Source: Anoxybacteroides rupiense (GTDB taxonomy: Bacteria; Bacillota; Bacilli; Bacillales; Anoxybacillaceae). From it: 53,231 bases of DNA. A program made the position numbers and the translations under genes. The notes beneath the pieces are model-generated. The model worked only from the letters and a program-made list of their open reading frames with translations, was not told the origin of the DNA and searched no databases. Shown piece after piece: positions 20,121 to 29,200 of this stretch. Location: contig NZ_JACIDF010000015.1 in assembly GCF_014196195.1 (NCBI RefSeq), positions 1 through 53,231 of the forward strand, read 5' to 3'. Positions within the stretch are counted from its first letter, which is position 1, and the number at the start of each line of letters is the position of its first letter.

Positions 20121-20492
20121 TTATTTTTTCGGAACAGCAAATATGATTTCCCCTTCTTTTGATAAATAATACTTTTTTCTGGCCAGTTCCGCAATATAGT
20201 CATCGTCATGAAGCTTTTTAATTTCGTCCTCCAATTGCTTTTGCTGCTTCTCCAACGCTTTTAATTGTTTCTCGAGCTTCTGCTGCTCTTTTACCTTCGC
20301 CTCAATATCGGCGGACTGAGAGTGGAGAGAATATAAAAATACAGTGGACAGCGCCATGAGCACCGCACATAAAAAAGCAAAACGAATAACAACCATACGC
20401 CGTCTTTTTGCCGTTTTCCTTTCTTTTTCTTCGTGTGCTAGAGCATATGAAGAATGAAGCTTTGTCACATTGTTTTTATGTAAAGCACTCAC
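20121..20492 (-). CDS. divIC: Cell-division protein DivIC (FtsB-like)
   Basis: DivIC is a bitopic septum protein that works with FtsL and DivIB in the divisome. The 123 residues have a basic cytoplasmic N-terminus (KERKTAKRRR), one transmembrane helix (about 34-54), and a long extracellular coiled coil (ADIEAKVKEQQKLEKQLKAL and onward, about 60-95). The conserved C-terminal part is DDDYIAELARKKYYLSKEGE. The GTG start has GGAGG eight bases upstream. It follows yabQ by 17 bases, so it is probably partly expressed from the sporulation yabPQ transcript as well as from vegetative promoters. Confidence 0.93.
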   Translation of the reverse strand: MSALHKNNVTKLHSSYALAHEEKERKTAKRRRMVVIRFAFLCAVLMALSTVFLYSLHSQSADIEAKVKEQQKLEKQLKALEKQQKQLEDEIKKLHDDDYIAELARKKYYLSKEGEIIFAVPKK

Positions 20493-20509
20493 ATTTTATA
20501 CCTCCACTC

Positions 20510-21121
20510 CTATTTTCGGAATTTAGAGCTCCTTTTTATGATGATATTCTTGACTCTTTGCACAACTCCTGCCGCCCAATCAAAAAATTTAGCTATTGTC
20601 TCTCTTTGCTTAAGCGGAACCATCATCCAAAGCCATTTTATCAGCCAAAAAACAGGCATTAGCAAAAAAATAACACAACGATAGAGCAGTTTACATGTCG
20701 AAAGAATCAATTTCCATATCACAAGCAAAAGCAGCAGTAATAGATGCAGAAGCCCTTGTATAGGGCGAACCACTATATAATAGCATGTCCTGACAAAAAA
20801 GCGGAACAATGCTGTAAAAAAGCGAATTAACATTTCTAATAGCCGCAAATATAGGCTGCGCAACAAGCTTTGATAAGCGGCATAACCACATAAAATAGCT
20901 AAAAAAATATAAACTCGCAGTTCCCCTTCATTAACAAGCAGCAATACATAAAAAATAATGAGACCTTGGAGGAGCCAGAATAAAACATCATTAATAAAAA
21001 CGATGAAACGAGCCCGCTTCCGGCGTTGTAAAAAGCGGCTATATGTGTCGATCGACAGGCCGAGCCAGCCGCCCATTCCAATCATAGCAAGCATCGTTTC
21101 GAGTTGAGTGGTTACACTCAT
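20510..21121 (-). CDS. yabQ: Spore cortex protein YabQ
   Basis: YabQ is a polytopic membrane protein needed for spore cortex formation in B. subtilis. The 203 residues contain about five hydrophobic helices. The N-terminal section has GGWLGLSIDTYSRF, a family feature, and the tail is basic. Its start codon overlaps the yabP stop as ATGA, so the two are translationally coupled. Expression is expected in the mother cell under sigma-E from the promoter upstream of yabP. Confidence 0.9.
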   Translation of the reverse strand: MSVTTQLETMLAMIGMGGWLGLSIDTYSRFLQRRKRARFIVFINDVLFWLLQGLIIFYVLLLVNEGELRVYIFLAILCGYAAYQSLLRSLYLRLLEMLIRFFTALFRFFVRTCYYIVVRPIQGLLHLLLLLLLVIWKLILSTCKLLYRCVIFLLMPVFWLIKWLWMMVPLKQRETIAKFFDWAAGVVQRVKNIIIKRSSKFRK

Positions 21122-21420
21122 TTGAACAACTTGCTAAAGAATCCTTTAGCTTTCTCCTGATGATGTTCATCTAAATAAATCAAATCGAAAATTTTCCCCT
21201 TGATGGAAACAATTCCTTTATCAACATCTAAGTTTTTCATTTGCAAGTTTTGTCCCCGAATAGACAAAAATCCCATCACTGTTTCCAACAAAAACTCTTC
21301 GCTGTCAAAGCTTTCTACCTGCTTGACACCCGTAATATCTAAAAGCCGGCGCCCCCGCATCACCACATCATGCTCTTGCACAGCTCCTTTATTGTTCATT
21401 CCTTCGTAATGTTGGCTCAT
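21118..21420 (-). CDS. yabP: Spore protein YabP
   Basis: This protein of 100 residues belongs to the YabP/YqfC family of mother-cell sporulation proteins, linked to cortex and coat assembly. The pattern EHDVVMRGRRLLDITGVKQV followed by EEFLLETVMGFLSIRG is typical. I start at 21420, six to nine bases after GGGGGAT; earlier in-frame starts would overlap the ribosome-binding site. It is followed directly by yabQ. Confidence 0.9.
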   Translation of the reverse strand: MSQHYEGMNNKGAVQEHDVVMRGRRLLDITGVKQVESFDSEEFLLETVMGFLSIRGQNLQMKNLDVDKGIVSIKGKIFDLIYLDEHHQEKAKGFFSKLFK

Positions 21421-21454
21421 ATTCATCCCCCGCAATCATCTCACATTTGTACCA

Positions 21455-21483
21455 TATGTATGAATGCGAGGGACATTTTAGAA
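21455..21483 (-). promoter_or_regulatory. Possible sigma-E promoter of yabPQ
   Basis: Minus-strand CATACATA (21455-21462) fits the sigma-E -10 CATACAnT at 7 of 8 positions. The -35 region 14 bp upstream is TCTAAAA, a weak match. B. subtilis yabPQ is sigma-E dependent. Confidence 0.45.
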
Positions 21484-21493
21484 CAAGCTATCA

Positions 21494-21772
21494 TCATTCA
21501 TTTTGTGGGAGTTCCTCTTCGATACGCTCTTCCTTTATAATTTCATAAAGCTGCGACGCTTCTTCTTTTTTTGTCGTTTCTTTTAAATCAGTAATTTTAA
21601 CAGTCAATTTTTTCTGTCCAAATTGAATCGTCACTTCATCCCCTATTTTCACTGTTGAGCTAGCCTTTGCAATGGTATCGTTGATCGCGATACGCCCTTG
21701 CTCTGCCACTTCTTTCGCTAATGTCCGCCTTTTAATAAGGCGTGATACCTTCAAAAACTTATCAAGCCGCAT
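21494..21772 (-). CDS. rqcP: RqcP (YabO), S4-domain ribosome quality-control factor
   Basis: RqcP works with RqcH on stalled 50S subunits to add alanine tails to nascent chains. The protein (92 residues from the ATG at 21772) starts with an S4 RNA-binding domain: MRLDKFLKVSRLIKRRTLAKEVAEQGRIAIN, a segment of the Hsp15/HslR type, then KIGDEVTIQFG. A perfect AAAGGAGG precedes this ATG. The 3' part is acidic. It follows yabN by 14 bases, as in B. subtilis. Confidence 0.9.
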   Translation of the reverse strand: MRLDKFLKVSRLIKRRTLAKEVAEQGRIAINDTIAKASSTVKIGDEVTIQFGQKKLTVKITDLKETTKKEEASQLYEIIKEERIEEELPQNE

Positions 21773-21786
21773 TAGCCGTCCTCCTT

Positions 21787-23250
21787 TTATAGACCTTTCT
21801 CCTTTGCTTCCTCCCACCATTGATCAAGCTCTTGTAGAGATAGTGCCTCCATGCGCAAGCCGCGCGTCTTCACCTGCTCTTCAATATAAGAAAAACGACG
21901 GTAAAATTTCATATTTGTTGCCTGTAACGCCTCTTCCGGATTGATCTTATAATAACGAGCGATGTTGACAAGAGCAAACAATAGATCTCCGAACTCATTC
22001 ATTTGCTTTTTCACATCTTGGTGTCCTTGCAAAAGCTCCTGTTTAAATTCTTGCATTTCTTCTTCTACTTTCTCCCACATCGGTTTTACGTCATCCCAAT
22101 CAAAGCCGACTTTTGCTGCTTTTACTTGAAATTCATAAGCCTTTAGAAGACTTGATAAACTTTTCGGCACTTGGTCAAGCAACGATACAGAACGGTCTTG
22201 TTTTTCTTTTTCCTTAATCAGCTGCCAATTTTGCAAAACTTCCTCTGCATTTTGTACCTCTATGTCTCCAAATACATGGGGATGGCGGCGAATCATTTTC
22301 TCCGTAATTCCTTTGATGACATCAAATATGGAAAAAAGACCCTCATCCTCACCAATTTGCGCATGCAGCATCACTTGCAATAAAACATCTCCCAATTCTT
22401 CAATGATGCCGGCATCGTCCTGCATATCAATAGCATCAAACAGTTCATATGCTTCTTCTAGCAAATATTTTTTTAATGATTCGTGCGTCTGCTTACGATC
22501 CCATGGACAGCCATTTGGTCCGCGGAGTGTAGCAATGACATGACGCAATTTCTCAAAACGATGATACAGCCACTTTTCTTCCTTCACAGGCGGAACGTAG
22601 ACGCTCGTTAAATTGTTCAGCTCCGTAACACGATCCAGCTCATATAAAGGAACTTGAATCACTTTTTCTGCTACCGTCCCTGCCGCTGTCACCACATAAA
22701 CAGGATAATCATCTGGCAGTTGTTCCATTAATGTGAGTTTCACTTCAGAAGCAATGAATGAATCATATACTTGACAAAAAACAACGTGATTCGTTAACTG
22801 CCACTCCTCTTGCTGAAACGATGTTGCATCCAGAAGCTGAAAGCCTTCAATTGGATCGATTTTCACAGCGGCAAACAGCGGATCCAAAAAGCTTTGGCCC
22901 CCTGAAACCACCACCCGGCATTGCTGCTTTTGTTCAGCCTCTAATAAAAGCTGTACCGTTTTTTCTGCTACGAGAGGGTGTCCAGGTACCGCATAATATA
23001 CATCGCTCGTTTGCGCTTTGTCCAACAGTACACGAACAATCGCTTCATATACTTCTTCAAACGTTTCATATGTTTGATATAACTCATCAAAAGAGGTGGC
23101 CGGGACCCCTTCATCAATAAGTGCTTGTACAACCGGATGCTCTTTTGTGCGCAAAAAAAGTGGAGAAGCCGTTTTTAATTGACGGTAAATGCCAAGCGGC
23201 AATTGATCTATATCTCCCGCACCCAAGCCAAAAATAAAAATCGTATTCAC
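21787..23250 (-). CDS. yabN: YabN: tetrapyrrole-methylase-like domain fused to MazG pyrophosphohydrolase
   Basis: This two-domain protein has 487 residues. The N-terminal half (1-220) resembles SAM-dependent corrin/porphyrin methylases (IFGLGAGDIDQLPLG, YYAVPGHPLVAEKTV, VVSGGQSFLDPL). The C-terminal half is a MazG domain that hydrolyses (d)NTPs: GCPWDRKQTHESLKKYLLEE, EELGDVLLQVMLHAQIGED, then a second MazG-like segment with EFGDLLFALVNIARY. The role of the methylase part is unknown. The GTG start overlaps the yabM stop as GTGA. It is the partner of rqcP in the operon. Confidence 0.93.
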   Translation of the reverse strand: MNTIFIFGLGAGDIDQLPLGIYRQLKTASPLFLRTKEHPVVQALIDEGVPATSFDELYQTYETFEEVYEAIVRVLLDKAQTSDVYYAVPGHPLVAEKTVQLLLEAEQKQQCRVVVSGGQSFLDPLFAAVKIDPIEGFQLLDATSFQQEEWQLTNHVVFCQVYDSFIASEVKLTLMEQLPDDYPVYVVTAAGTVAEKVIQVPLYELDRVTELNNLTSVYVPPVKEEKWLYHRFEKLRHVIATLRGPNGCPWDRKQTHESLKKYLLEEAYELFDAIDMQDDAGIIEELGDVLLQVMLHAQIGEDEGLFSIFDVIKGITEKMIRRHPHVFGDIEVQNAEEVLQNWQLIKEKEKQDRSVSLLDQVPKSLSSLLKAYEFQVKAAKVGFDWDDVKPMWEKVEEEMQEFKQELLQGHQDVKKQMNEFGDLLFALVNIARYYKINPEEALQATNMKFYRRFSYIEEQVKTRGLRMEALSLQELDQWWEEAKEKGL

Positions 23251-24848
23251 TTTTCATCACCTATTTTGCCAAGAAATATGCATAATTTTTCTCCAAAAGG
23301 AAATAAAGCAATCTCTTTTGGAGAGAAAAGCTTTCCTCTTAAAATCATTATAATATAAACGCTTCCTCCAAGCAGCACGCCAAGCAATGCTTGACCTGTC
23401 GCTCCCAGCCGGCTTCCTCCCCACAGCTGCGTTCCCCACATATATAGTTTTAATGATACCACCATTATAAGCGCCGCTTTCATTACAGCATATACATCTT
23501 TCTTCCTAATAAACCAAACACCTATCTTCTTTCGTAATACTTGATACAGAAACAAAAACATCACGATGTATGAAAGCCAGGTAGCCCATGACGCTCCGGC
23601 AATTCCAAACATAGGGACAAACCAAAGATTGCCCAACCACTTACTAATAAACGCAATGAGTACGCCAATGACGGCAAATTGCTCATATCCAATCCCTTGT
23701 AAAAGGGCGGAAGCTGTAAGAGACATCGTGGTAAAAAAAATAGATAGCGATAAAATAGCTAATGGCCAAGAGCCGGCATCATTTTTGAACAGCATGATGT
23801 TGACCGGACGGATTAACGCAGCCAAGCCAAAAGCCGCACCGATACCGACAACAAGAGCAACCCGCAAGGTGACGTCTATTTTTTCTAAAATAAATGTCTC
23901 GTCCCCGCGTTTTTTCGCTCCTGCAATGAGCGGCACAAGCGTTAATGAGAACGACGTCGCAACAACGGTTCCTAGCTGCACAAGCGGCTGACCGCGATCA
24001 TATACTCCTTTAAATGCTTTCGCAGCCTGCTCCTCTATTCCTTTTTCCATTAACAATGATAATAACGACATCGCATCAGCAAGTTGAGTAAGCGTTAGTG
24101 CCATATTGGCTATACAGATCGTCAATCCTTGTACAAATAAATACCGAATAACACTTTGAGCAGACAGCCTCGAAGCTTCGTAGAAATACAGTGAACGTGC
24201 GCTGCGCAGCCAATACGCACTTAAAAGCAAAAGCGCTGCAAACCCTCCCGTCAACGATCCAAAAATAGCACCTGTTCCAGCTTCATACATGGTATGTCCC
24301 GTTTTCACTAAAAGATATGAACAGATGATAATCGTGGCTACTCGCACGGATTGCTCTGCTACTTGTGACAGAGCCGTTGGCATCATCTCATTTTTTCCTT
24401 GGAAATAACCGCGTAATACGGAAAGAAAGGGCAGAAGTAAAAATGAGAAAGAAATGGTACGAATCAGCGGTGTCAGCTTTTCATCTCCCATCCATCGCGC
24501 AATCCACCCTCCCCCTACGTACAACACACCGAAGCAAAGCAGGCCCATAACAGCTAAAAACCAGAATGAGACTTGCAAAACATAGCGAATTCCCGCTTCA
24601 TTTTTTTCTTCTGCTTGCTCCGCTACAAGTTTAGAGATGACAACGGGATAGCCGTATGTAGCTAAAGCTATAACCATTGCATAAATCGGATAAACCTGCT
24701 GATAAATGTAGAAACCGATATCGCCTACAATATTTTGATAAGGGATACGGTAAAAAGCGCTCAATATTTTCGTTACAACGGCTGCAATAGCCAAAACAGT
24801 AGCTCCGCGCCATATGCTTGCATTTCGCGATTCACCATTTATAGCCAT
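23247..24848 (-). CDS. yabM: Polysaccharide/lipid flippase-like membrane protein (YabM, SpoVB/MurJ family)
   Basis: This MOP-superfamily transporter (533 residues) has about 14 predicted membrane helices. It has the family start GATVLAIAAVVTKILSAFYRIPYQNIVG and internal pieces such as LSVLRGYFQGKNEMMPTA. Relatives include SpoVB and the lipid II flippase MurJ/YtgP. B. subtilis yabM has this exact position but its substrate is not settled. The ATG follows GGAAGGTGAAGC. It overlaps yabN by 4 bases and heads the yabM-yabN-rqcP unit. Confidence 0.92.
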   Translation of the reverse strand: MAINGESRNASIWRGATVLAIAAVVTKILSAFYRIPYQNIVGDIGFYIYQQVYPIYAMVIALATYGYPVVISKLVAEQAEEKNEAGIRYVLQVSFWFLAVMGLLCFGVLYVGGGWIARWMGDEKLTPLIRTISFSFLLLPFLSVLRGYFQGKNEMMPTALSQVAEQSVRVATIIICSYLLVKTGHTMYEAGTGAIFGSLTGGFAALLLLSAYWLRSARSLYFYEASRLSAQSVIRYLFVQGLTICIANMALTLTQLADAMSLLSLLMEKGIEEQAAKAFKGVYDRGQPLVQLGTVVATSFSLTLVPLIAGAKKRGDETFILEKIDVTLRVALVVGIGAAFGLAALIRPVNIMLFKNDAGSWPLAILSLSIFFTTMSLTASALLQGIGYEQFAVIGVLIAFISKWLGNLWFVPMFGIAGASWATWLSYIVMFLFLYQVLRKKIGVWFIRKKDVYAVMKAALIMVVSLKLYMWGTQLWGGSRLGATGQALLGVLLGGSVYIIMILRGKLFSPKEIALFPFGEKLCIFLGKIGDEK

Positions 24849-24907
24849 TTCGCTTCACCTTCCAACACTCTAAAAGCTAGCCCTTGCCATTATAACGCAA
24901 AAAGAAA

Positions 24908-24929
24908 AAGACAGCATAGCAGCTGCCTT
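24908..24929 (-). terminator. Intrinsic terminator upstream of yabM
   Basis: Minus strand: AAGGCAGC, 6-base loop, GCTGTCTT followed by TTTTTCTTTTTG. It lies directly after the short frame at 24951-25109 and could end that frame's transcript or spoVT's. Confidence 0.75.
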
Positions 24930-24950
24930 TCTGAAGGAATAGAATGCTGT

Positions 24951-25109
24951 TTATTCAAAACAGCCCGCTCGCCTCAAAGCTCGTTGCATAAAGTACAAAC
25001 ATTCCTTAAGGGGATAACATTTTATTAGGCGTCCATTCTGTTTTAAAATCTCAGGCGCTCTTTTTAGCATACCCCGTAAACGATAACCCAATAGCAAGCA
25101 GGTCGACAT
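24951..25109 (-). CDS. Possible small protein of 52 residues, unknown
   Basis: I do not recognise this frame. It starts with ATG, ends with TAA, and sits in the 463-base gap between spoVT and yabM, directly followed by a terminator. The predicted peptide begins MSTCLLLGYRLRGMLKRAPE and is basic, with four cysteines and no long hydrophobic run. The segments EILKQNGRLIKCYPL and YFMQRALRRAGCFE look like real protein rather than random translation. No good ribosome-binding site precedes the ATG, and an in-frame TAA lies shortly upstream. It could be a fragment of a once longer gene. Confidence that it is expressed is low to moderate. Confidence 0.35.
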   Translation of the reverse strand: MSTCLLLGYRLRGMLKRAPEILKQNGRLIKCYPLKECLYFMQRALRRAGCFE

Positions 25110-25218
25110 TGATAGCCGTTATAACATTTGCCTGCTTTAGACATGCGAGCGGAGGCCATTCACGTGTTACCGCTCAAAATATAGCGATATCGTTTGTTAA
25201 GTAATCCACTTTATTTCA

Positions 25219-25755
25219 TTATTGCTCCATTTGCCGCGCTAAAAAGCTTGCAGCAGTTTCCGCTGATTTGTGCTCTACTTCGCCAATCGTTTTGTCTTTT
25301 GATAAAATGACAACAGCTCCAATTGGATCCCCGTTCGCCACAATCGGTCCGATTGTATATGATTTCAATCGTTCCTCATGGCCATCGACAAGCTCCACTT
25401 CACTCTCTTCTGTATGGATCACAGACTGGCGCTCCTCCATTGCTTTCTCAATAAGAGAGCTTACACCTTTATTGAGAAATTCTTTTTTCGACACACCAGC
25501 TACGGCGATAAAGGTATCTCGGTCACAAATTAAAACCGGATGACCTAAGCTGTCAAACAATGCCTCTGCATATTCTTTCGCAAAATCACCAAGCTCGCTA
25601 ATAGGCGAATATTTTTTTAATATAACCTCACCATCACGATCAACGAATATTTCGAGCGGATCTCCTTCTCGAATACGCAACGTTCTGCGAATTTCTTTTG
25701 GAATGACAACGCGTCCTAAATCATCAATTCGACGAACAATACCAGTTGCTTTCAT
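25219..25755 (-). CDS. spoVT: Stage V sporulation regulator SpoVT
   Basis: SpoVT tunes sigma-G-dependent gene expression in the forespore and influences germination. The 178 residues have an N-terminal AbrB-type swapped-hairpin DNA-binding domain (MKATGIVRRIDDLGRVVIPK, residues 1-52) and a C-terminal GAF-like domain (GHPVLICDRDTFIAVAGV, SYTIGPIVANGDPIGAVVIL). It is paralogous to abrB in this window. The promoter upstream has sigma-G features, consistent with forespore expression. Confidence 0.97.
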   Translation of the reverse strand: MKATGIVRRIDDLGRVVIPKEIRRTLRIREGDPLEIFVDRDGEVILKKYSPISELGDFAKEYAEALFDSLGHPVLICDRDTFIAVAGVSKKEFLNKGVSSLIEKAMEERQSVIHTEESEVELVDGHEERLKSYTIGPIVANGDPIGAVVILSKDKTIGEVEHKSAETAASFLARQMEQ

Positions 25756-25834
25756 CTATTGCTGCCTCACTTTCATCTAAATTTAAAAATTACATCGATG
25801 AATCCTTCGTTGAAGAATTCACCATTGTTGTGAT

Positions 25835-25864
25835 TAGTATCCTTCACAACCCAACTTCTATACA
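25835..25864 (-). promoter_or_regulatory. Putative sigma-G promoter of spoVT
   Basis: Minus-strand -35 TGTATA (25859-25864, 5 of 6 with TGAATA), 17-bp spacer, -10 GATACTA (25835-25841, 6 of 7 with CATACTA). It lies about 80 bp ahead of the start. B. subtilis spoVT is transcribed by sigma-G. Confidence 0.65.
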
Positions 25865-26067
25865 CGATGAAAGTGATTTTTTCAATTTTAGATAAAATTC
25901 CCCAACCTCCATGATCGACAACATTCCTAAAAAATAAACATGAGATCCCCATGATGCTAGGTAAGCATTATGCTCAACTACTATTATAGATACATCTTGA
26001 TACATCAACATTTGTCCCATGCGAACAAGGGATGATCCGATTGGAATGATCGGACAACCCAATAAAA
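25865..26067. other. Spacer between spoVT promoter and mfd terminator
   Basis: No gene can be supported here. The minus strand is open for about 70 codons in one frame but lacks a ribosome-binding site and looks non-coding. Confidence 0.4.
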
Positions 26068-26101
26068 CCGCTTCCAGATAAATTCATTTATCTGGAAGCG
26101 G
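26068..26101 (-). terminator. Intrinsic terminator downstream of mfd
   Basis: A perfect 15-bp stem (CCGCTTCCAGATAAA and its complement) with a 4-base loop, followed on the minus strand by TTTTATT. It lies about 150 bases after the mfd stop, so the mfd transcript has a long 3' tail. Confidence 0.88.
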
Positions 26102-26233
26102 CTTGTTGGTTGGTTTTGGCGTCCCCGAGGCAGGTCGGTGACTTTTCTTCCGGCTTCGGATTTTTGTAGATAACGTTCGTTGATATTTATACAGCACAAG
26201 GACAACAAATAAACCAATTGTATCTGACACCAC
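26084..26233 (-). CDS. Possible small membrane peptide of 49 residues, unknown
   Basis: I do not recognise it. Reading from a GTG 17 bases after the mfd stop, the frame gives a hydrophobic segment (DTIGLFVVLVLYKY) followed by a strongly basic stretch (KIRSRKKSHRP) and a proline-rich end (GTPKPTNKPLPDK). Its TGA falls inside the loop of the mfd terminator. This is a one-helix membrane protein layout with a positive-inside tail. No Shine-Dalgarno sequence precedes the GTG, so translation would need coupling to mfd. It may be chance. Confidence 0.22.
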   Translation of the reverse strand: MVSDTIGLFVVLVLYKYQRTLSTKIRSRKKSHRPASGTPKPTNKPLPDK

Positions 26234-26250
26234 GGGTAAACATGGGATGC

Positions 26251-29200
26251 TTAAGCTGTCACCGATTTTCCGTCTTTCTCATATACTAACTCTTTTAAGG
26301 TTTCATATAAGATGACAAGCCATTCCTGAGGCTTTAGCCCCTTTACATACAGCACAATTTTTAGCTTTGGACCTTCCATGCCAAATCCAAATATTCGTCC
26401 ATATCTGTTTCCTATTTTCGATAAACGTTGGATTTGTACATCCTTAGAAGCCTGATCATTAAATAGTAAATCAATTTGTTGCTTATGCTGTTTAATGGAC
26501 TCGACTCCATTTTGTTTTGCATATACCTTCATTTCAGCAATTTGGAATAAATAATCTACCTCATCTGGATATTCTCCAAAACGATCCAACATTTCTTCGC
26601 GAAGCTCCTCCAACTCTTCTAGGGTGCTGATCGCTTTAAAGCGTTTATACATATCAATTTTTTGCAAGCCATCAGAAATATACGTATCAGGAATATAAGC
26701 ATCAATTTCGATATCGATTTCCACATCAGCTGGCTTTTCTTCTTGCTGCACTCCTCTTCGTTTTTCAATCGCTTCTTTCAGCATTTGTGAATACAAGTCA
26801 AAACCAACCGAGTCAATAAATCCATGCTGCTCAGCTCCCAGTATATTTCCGGCTCCACGAATGGATAAATCACGCATGGCAATTTTAAATCCCGATCCGA
26901 GCTCTGTAAATTCTTTAATTGCCTGCAGCCGTTTCTCAGCAACCTCATTTAATACTTTATCCTTTCGATACGTAAAATAGGCATACGCTACCCGATTTGA
27001 ACGGCCAACGCGCCCTCTTAACTGATAAAGCTGGGATAGCCCCATTTTATCTGCCTCATATACAATCAATGTATTAACGCTTGGTATATCAACGCCTGTT
27101 TCAATAATTGTCGTCGTCACTAGCACATCGTATTGTCCCTCTAAAAATGCAAGAAGCACAGATTCCAGTTCGTTCTCGCTCATTCTCCCGTGCGCATATG
27201 TGACACGAGCGTCGGGTACAAGCATCGAGATCTCTTCCGCTCTTATATCAATATCTTCAATGCGGTTGTACAAGACAAATACTTGCCCATCTCTGGCAAG
27301 CTCTCGCTCAATGGCCTCGCGAATTAGCTCTGGCGTATGTTCCATCACATACGTCTGTACAGGAAAACGATTTTCCGGCGGAGTCTCAATAATGGATAAA
27401 TCACGCACGCCAATCATGGACATATGCAATGTTCTAGGAATCGGCGTTGCAGTCAATGTTAGCACATCAATATTCGCTTTTAGCTGTTTAATTTTCTCTT
27501 TATGGCTTACACCAAACCGCTGCTCTTCATCAATAATGAGCAGCCCTAAGTCTTTAAAGGCTACATCCCTCGATAATAATCGATGGGTGCCAATCACAAT
27601 GTCAACTGTGCCATTTTTCAATCCTTGGATCGTCTCTGATTGCTGCTTCCTTGTCCGAAAACGATTAAGCAGGCCAATTTCAATCGGATATCCTTGAAAC
27701 CGCTCTCGAATCGTTTCATAATGCTGCTGGGCCAAAATAGTGGTTGGAACTAAAAAAGCTACTTGCTTTCCATCCATAATCGCTTTAAAGGCTGCGCGAA
27801 GGGCCACTTCTGTTTTTCCGTAGCCGACATCGCCGCATAATAAACGATCCATCGGCTTTTCGCTTTCCATATCCCGTTTAATTTCCTCAATAGAACGCAG
27901 CTGATCATCTGTTTCTTGATAAGGAAAGGCTGCTTCAAATTCGCGCTGCATTTCCGTATCTGGAGAAAACGCATATCCCTTGCTTGCTTCCCGCTCTGCA
28001 TAAAGTTTAATTAAGTCTTCCGCAATATCTTGAACAGACGACTCAACCTTTTTCTTTACCTTTTTCCATTCCGAACCGCCCAATTTATAAATTTTCGGTT
28101 CTTTTCCCTCTGAGCCTACATATTTTTGCACCTGATCGATTTGATCGACAGGAACATAGAGCGTATCGCTACCTTGATATTGAATATGAATATAGTCTTT
28201 ATGAATCCCATTGATTTCTAACGTCTCGATGCCTAAGTATTTACCAATCCCATGATTGACATGGACTACATAATCTCCTACTTGCAGCTCTGAATAGCTT
28301 TTAATTCGCTCTGCATTTGATAATTTCTGTCGGCGAGCTGGTTTTTTTACCCGCTTTTTAAATAGTTCTTCTTCAGTAATGACCGCCAGTTTTTGCATCG
28401 GCAACTCAAAACCAGTGCCCAAGTCTCCTTGAATAATCTGGATCTTGCCATGCATCGGCAACGCTCCTCCAGGCAAAGGAGAAGCATCCATCTCATAATC
28501 TTCCAAAACAGATTGTAATTTTCGCATTCGTTCTGCATTCGCAGCTAAAAAAACGATGGCGTATTTCGCCTTTTTCCATCTTTCTAGCTCCGCCTTTAGC
28601 AACGGCATTTGTCCATGAAAATTTTGCATTTGCTTGCAGGAAATATTGACGATATTTTGCGGATGGGTGTGCGGAACATGCCGTAAAAAGAGCGATAAAT
28701 ATAAAATCGGCCTTTTGTTTTTCTGCAATAGATCAGAAAATGAGTGAGAAACAAAAGCAGTATGAATCGTTTTACCCTCTGCAAGTAAACTTGTCTGCCA
28801 CTCTGCTTCCTCTTCATCTAAATTTTCTGACGTTTCTTGCAGCCGGCTCACCTCATCAAGCAACAACAAACCGTTTTCTGGCAGATAATCTAGCAAACTA
28901 GCAGGTTGCTCATAAAAAAGTGCCGAATATTTATATGGCTGCTCAATTTCTTGCCCTTGCTTCAAGCGCTCGAGCTCATATGAAATATGCTGCAATAGCA
29001 GCTGCTTCGTTTTTTCATCTTTGACCTTTTGAATACTTTCTTTTAATCCCATCTCAATGCGCTTGATTCCTTGCTGCAGTGCATCCCCATATACAAGTGT
29101 CTCATTTACAGGTCCGATTAAAACTTGCTGCACTTCCTCATGAGAGCGTTGATCGTCAACCGTAAATGTTCGAATCGATTCTACCTCTGTATCAAATAAT

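Noticed and set aside
25844-26062. Minus-strand frame of 72 codons between mfd and spoVT
   Set aside because: It overlaps the sigma-G promoter elements of spoVT, lacks a ribosome-binding site and shows no protein-like pattern.
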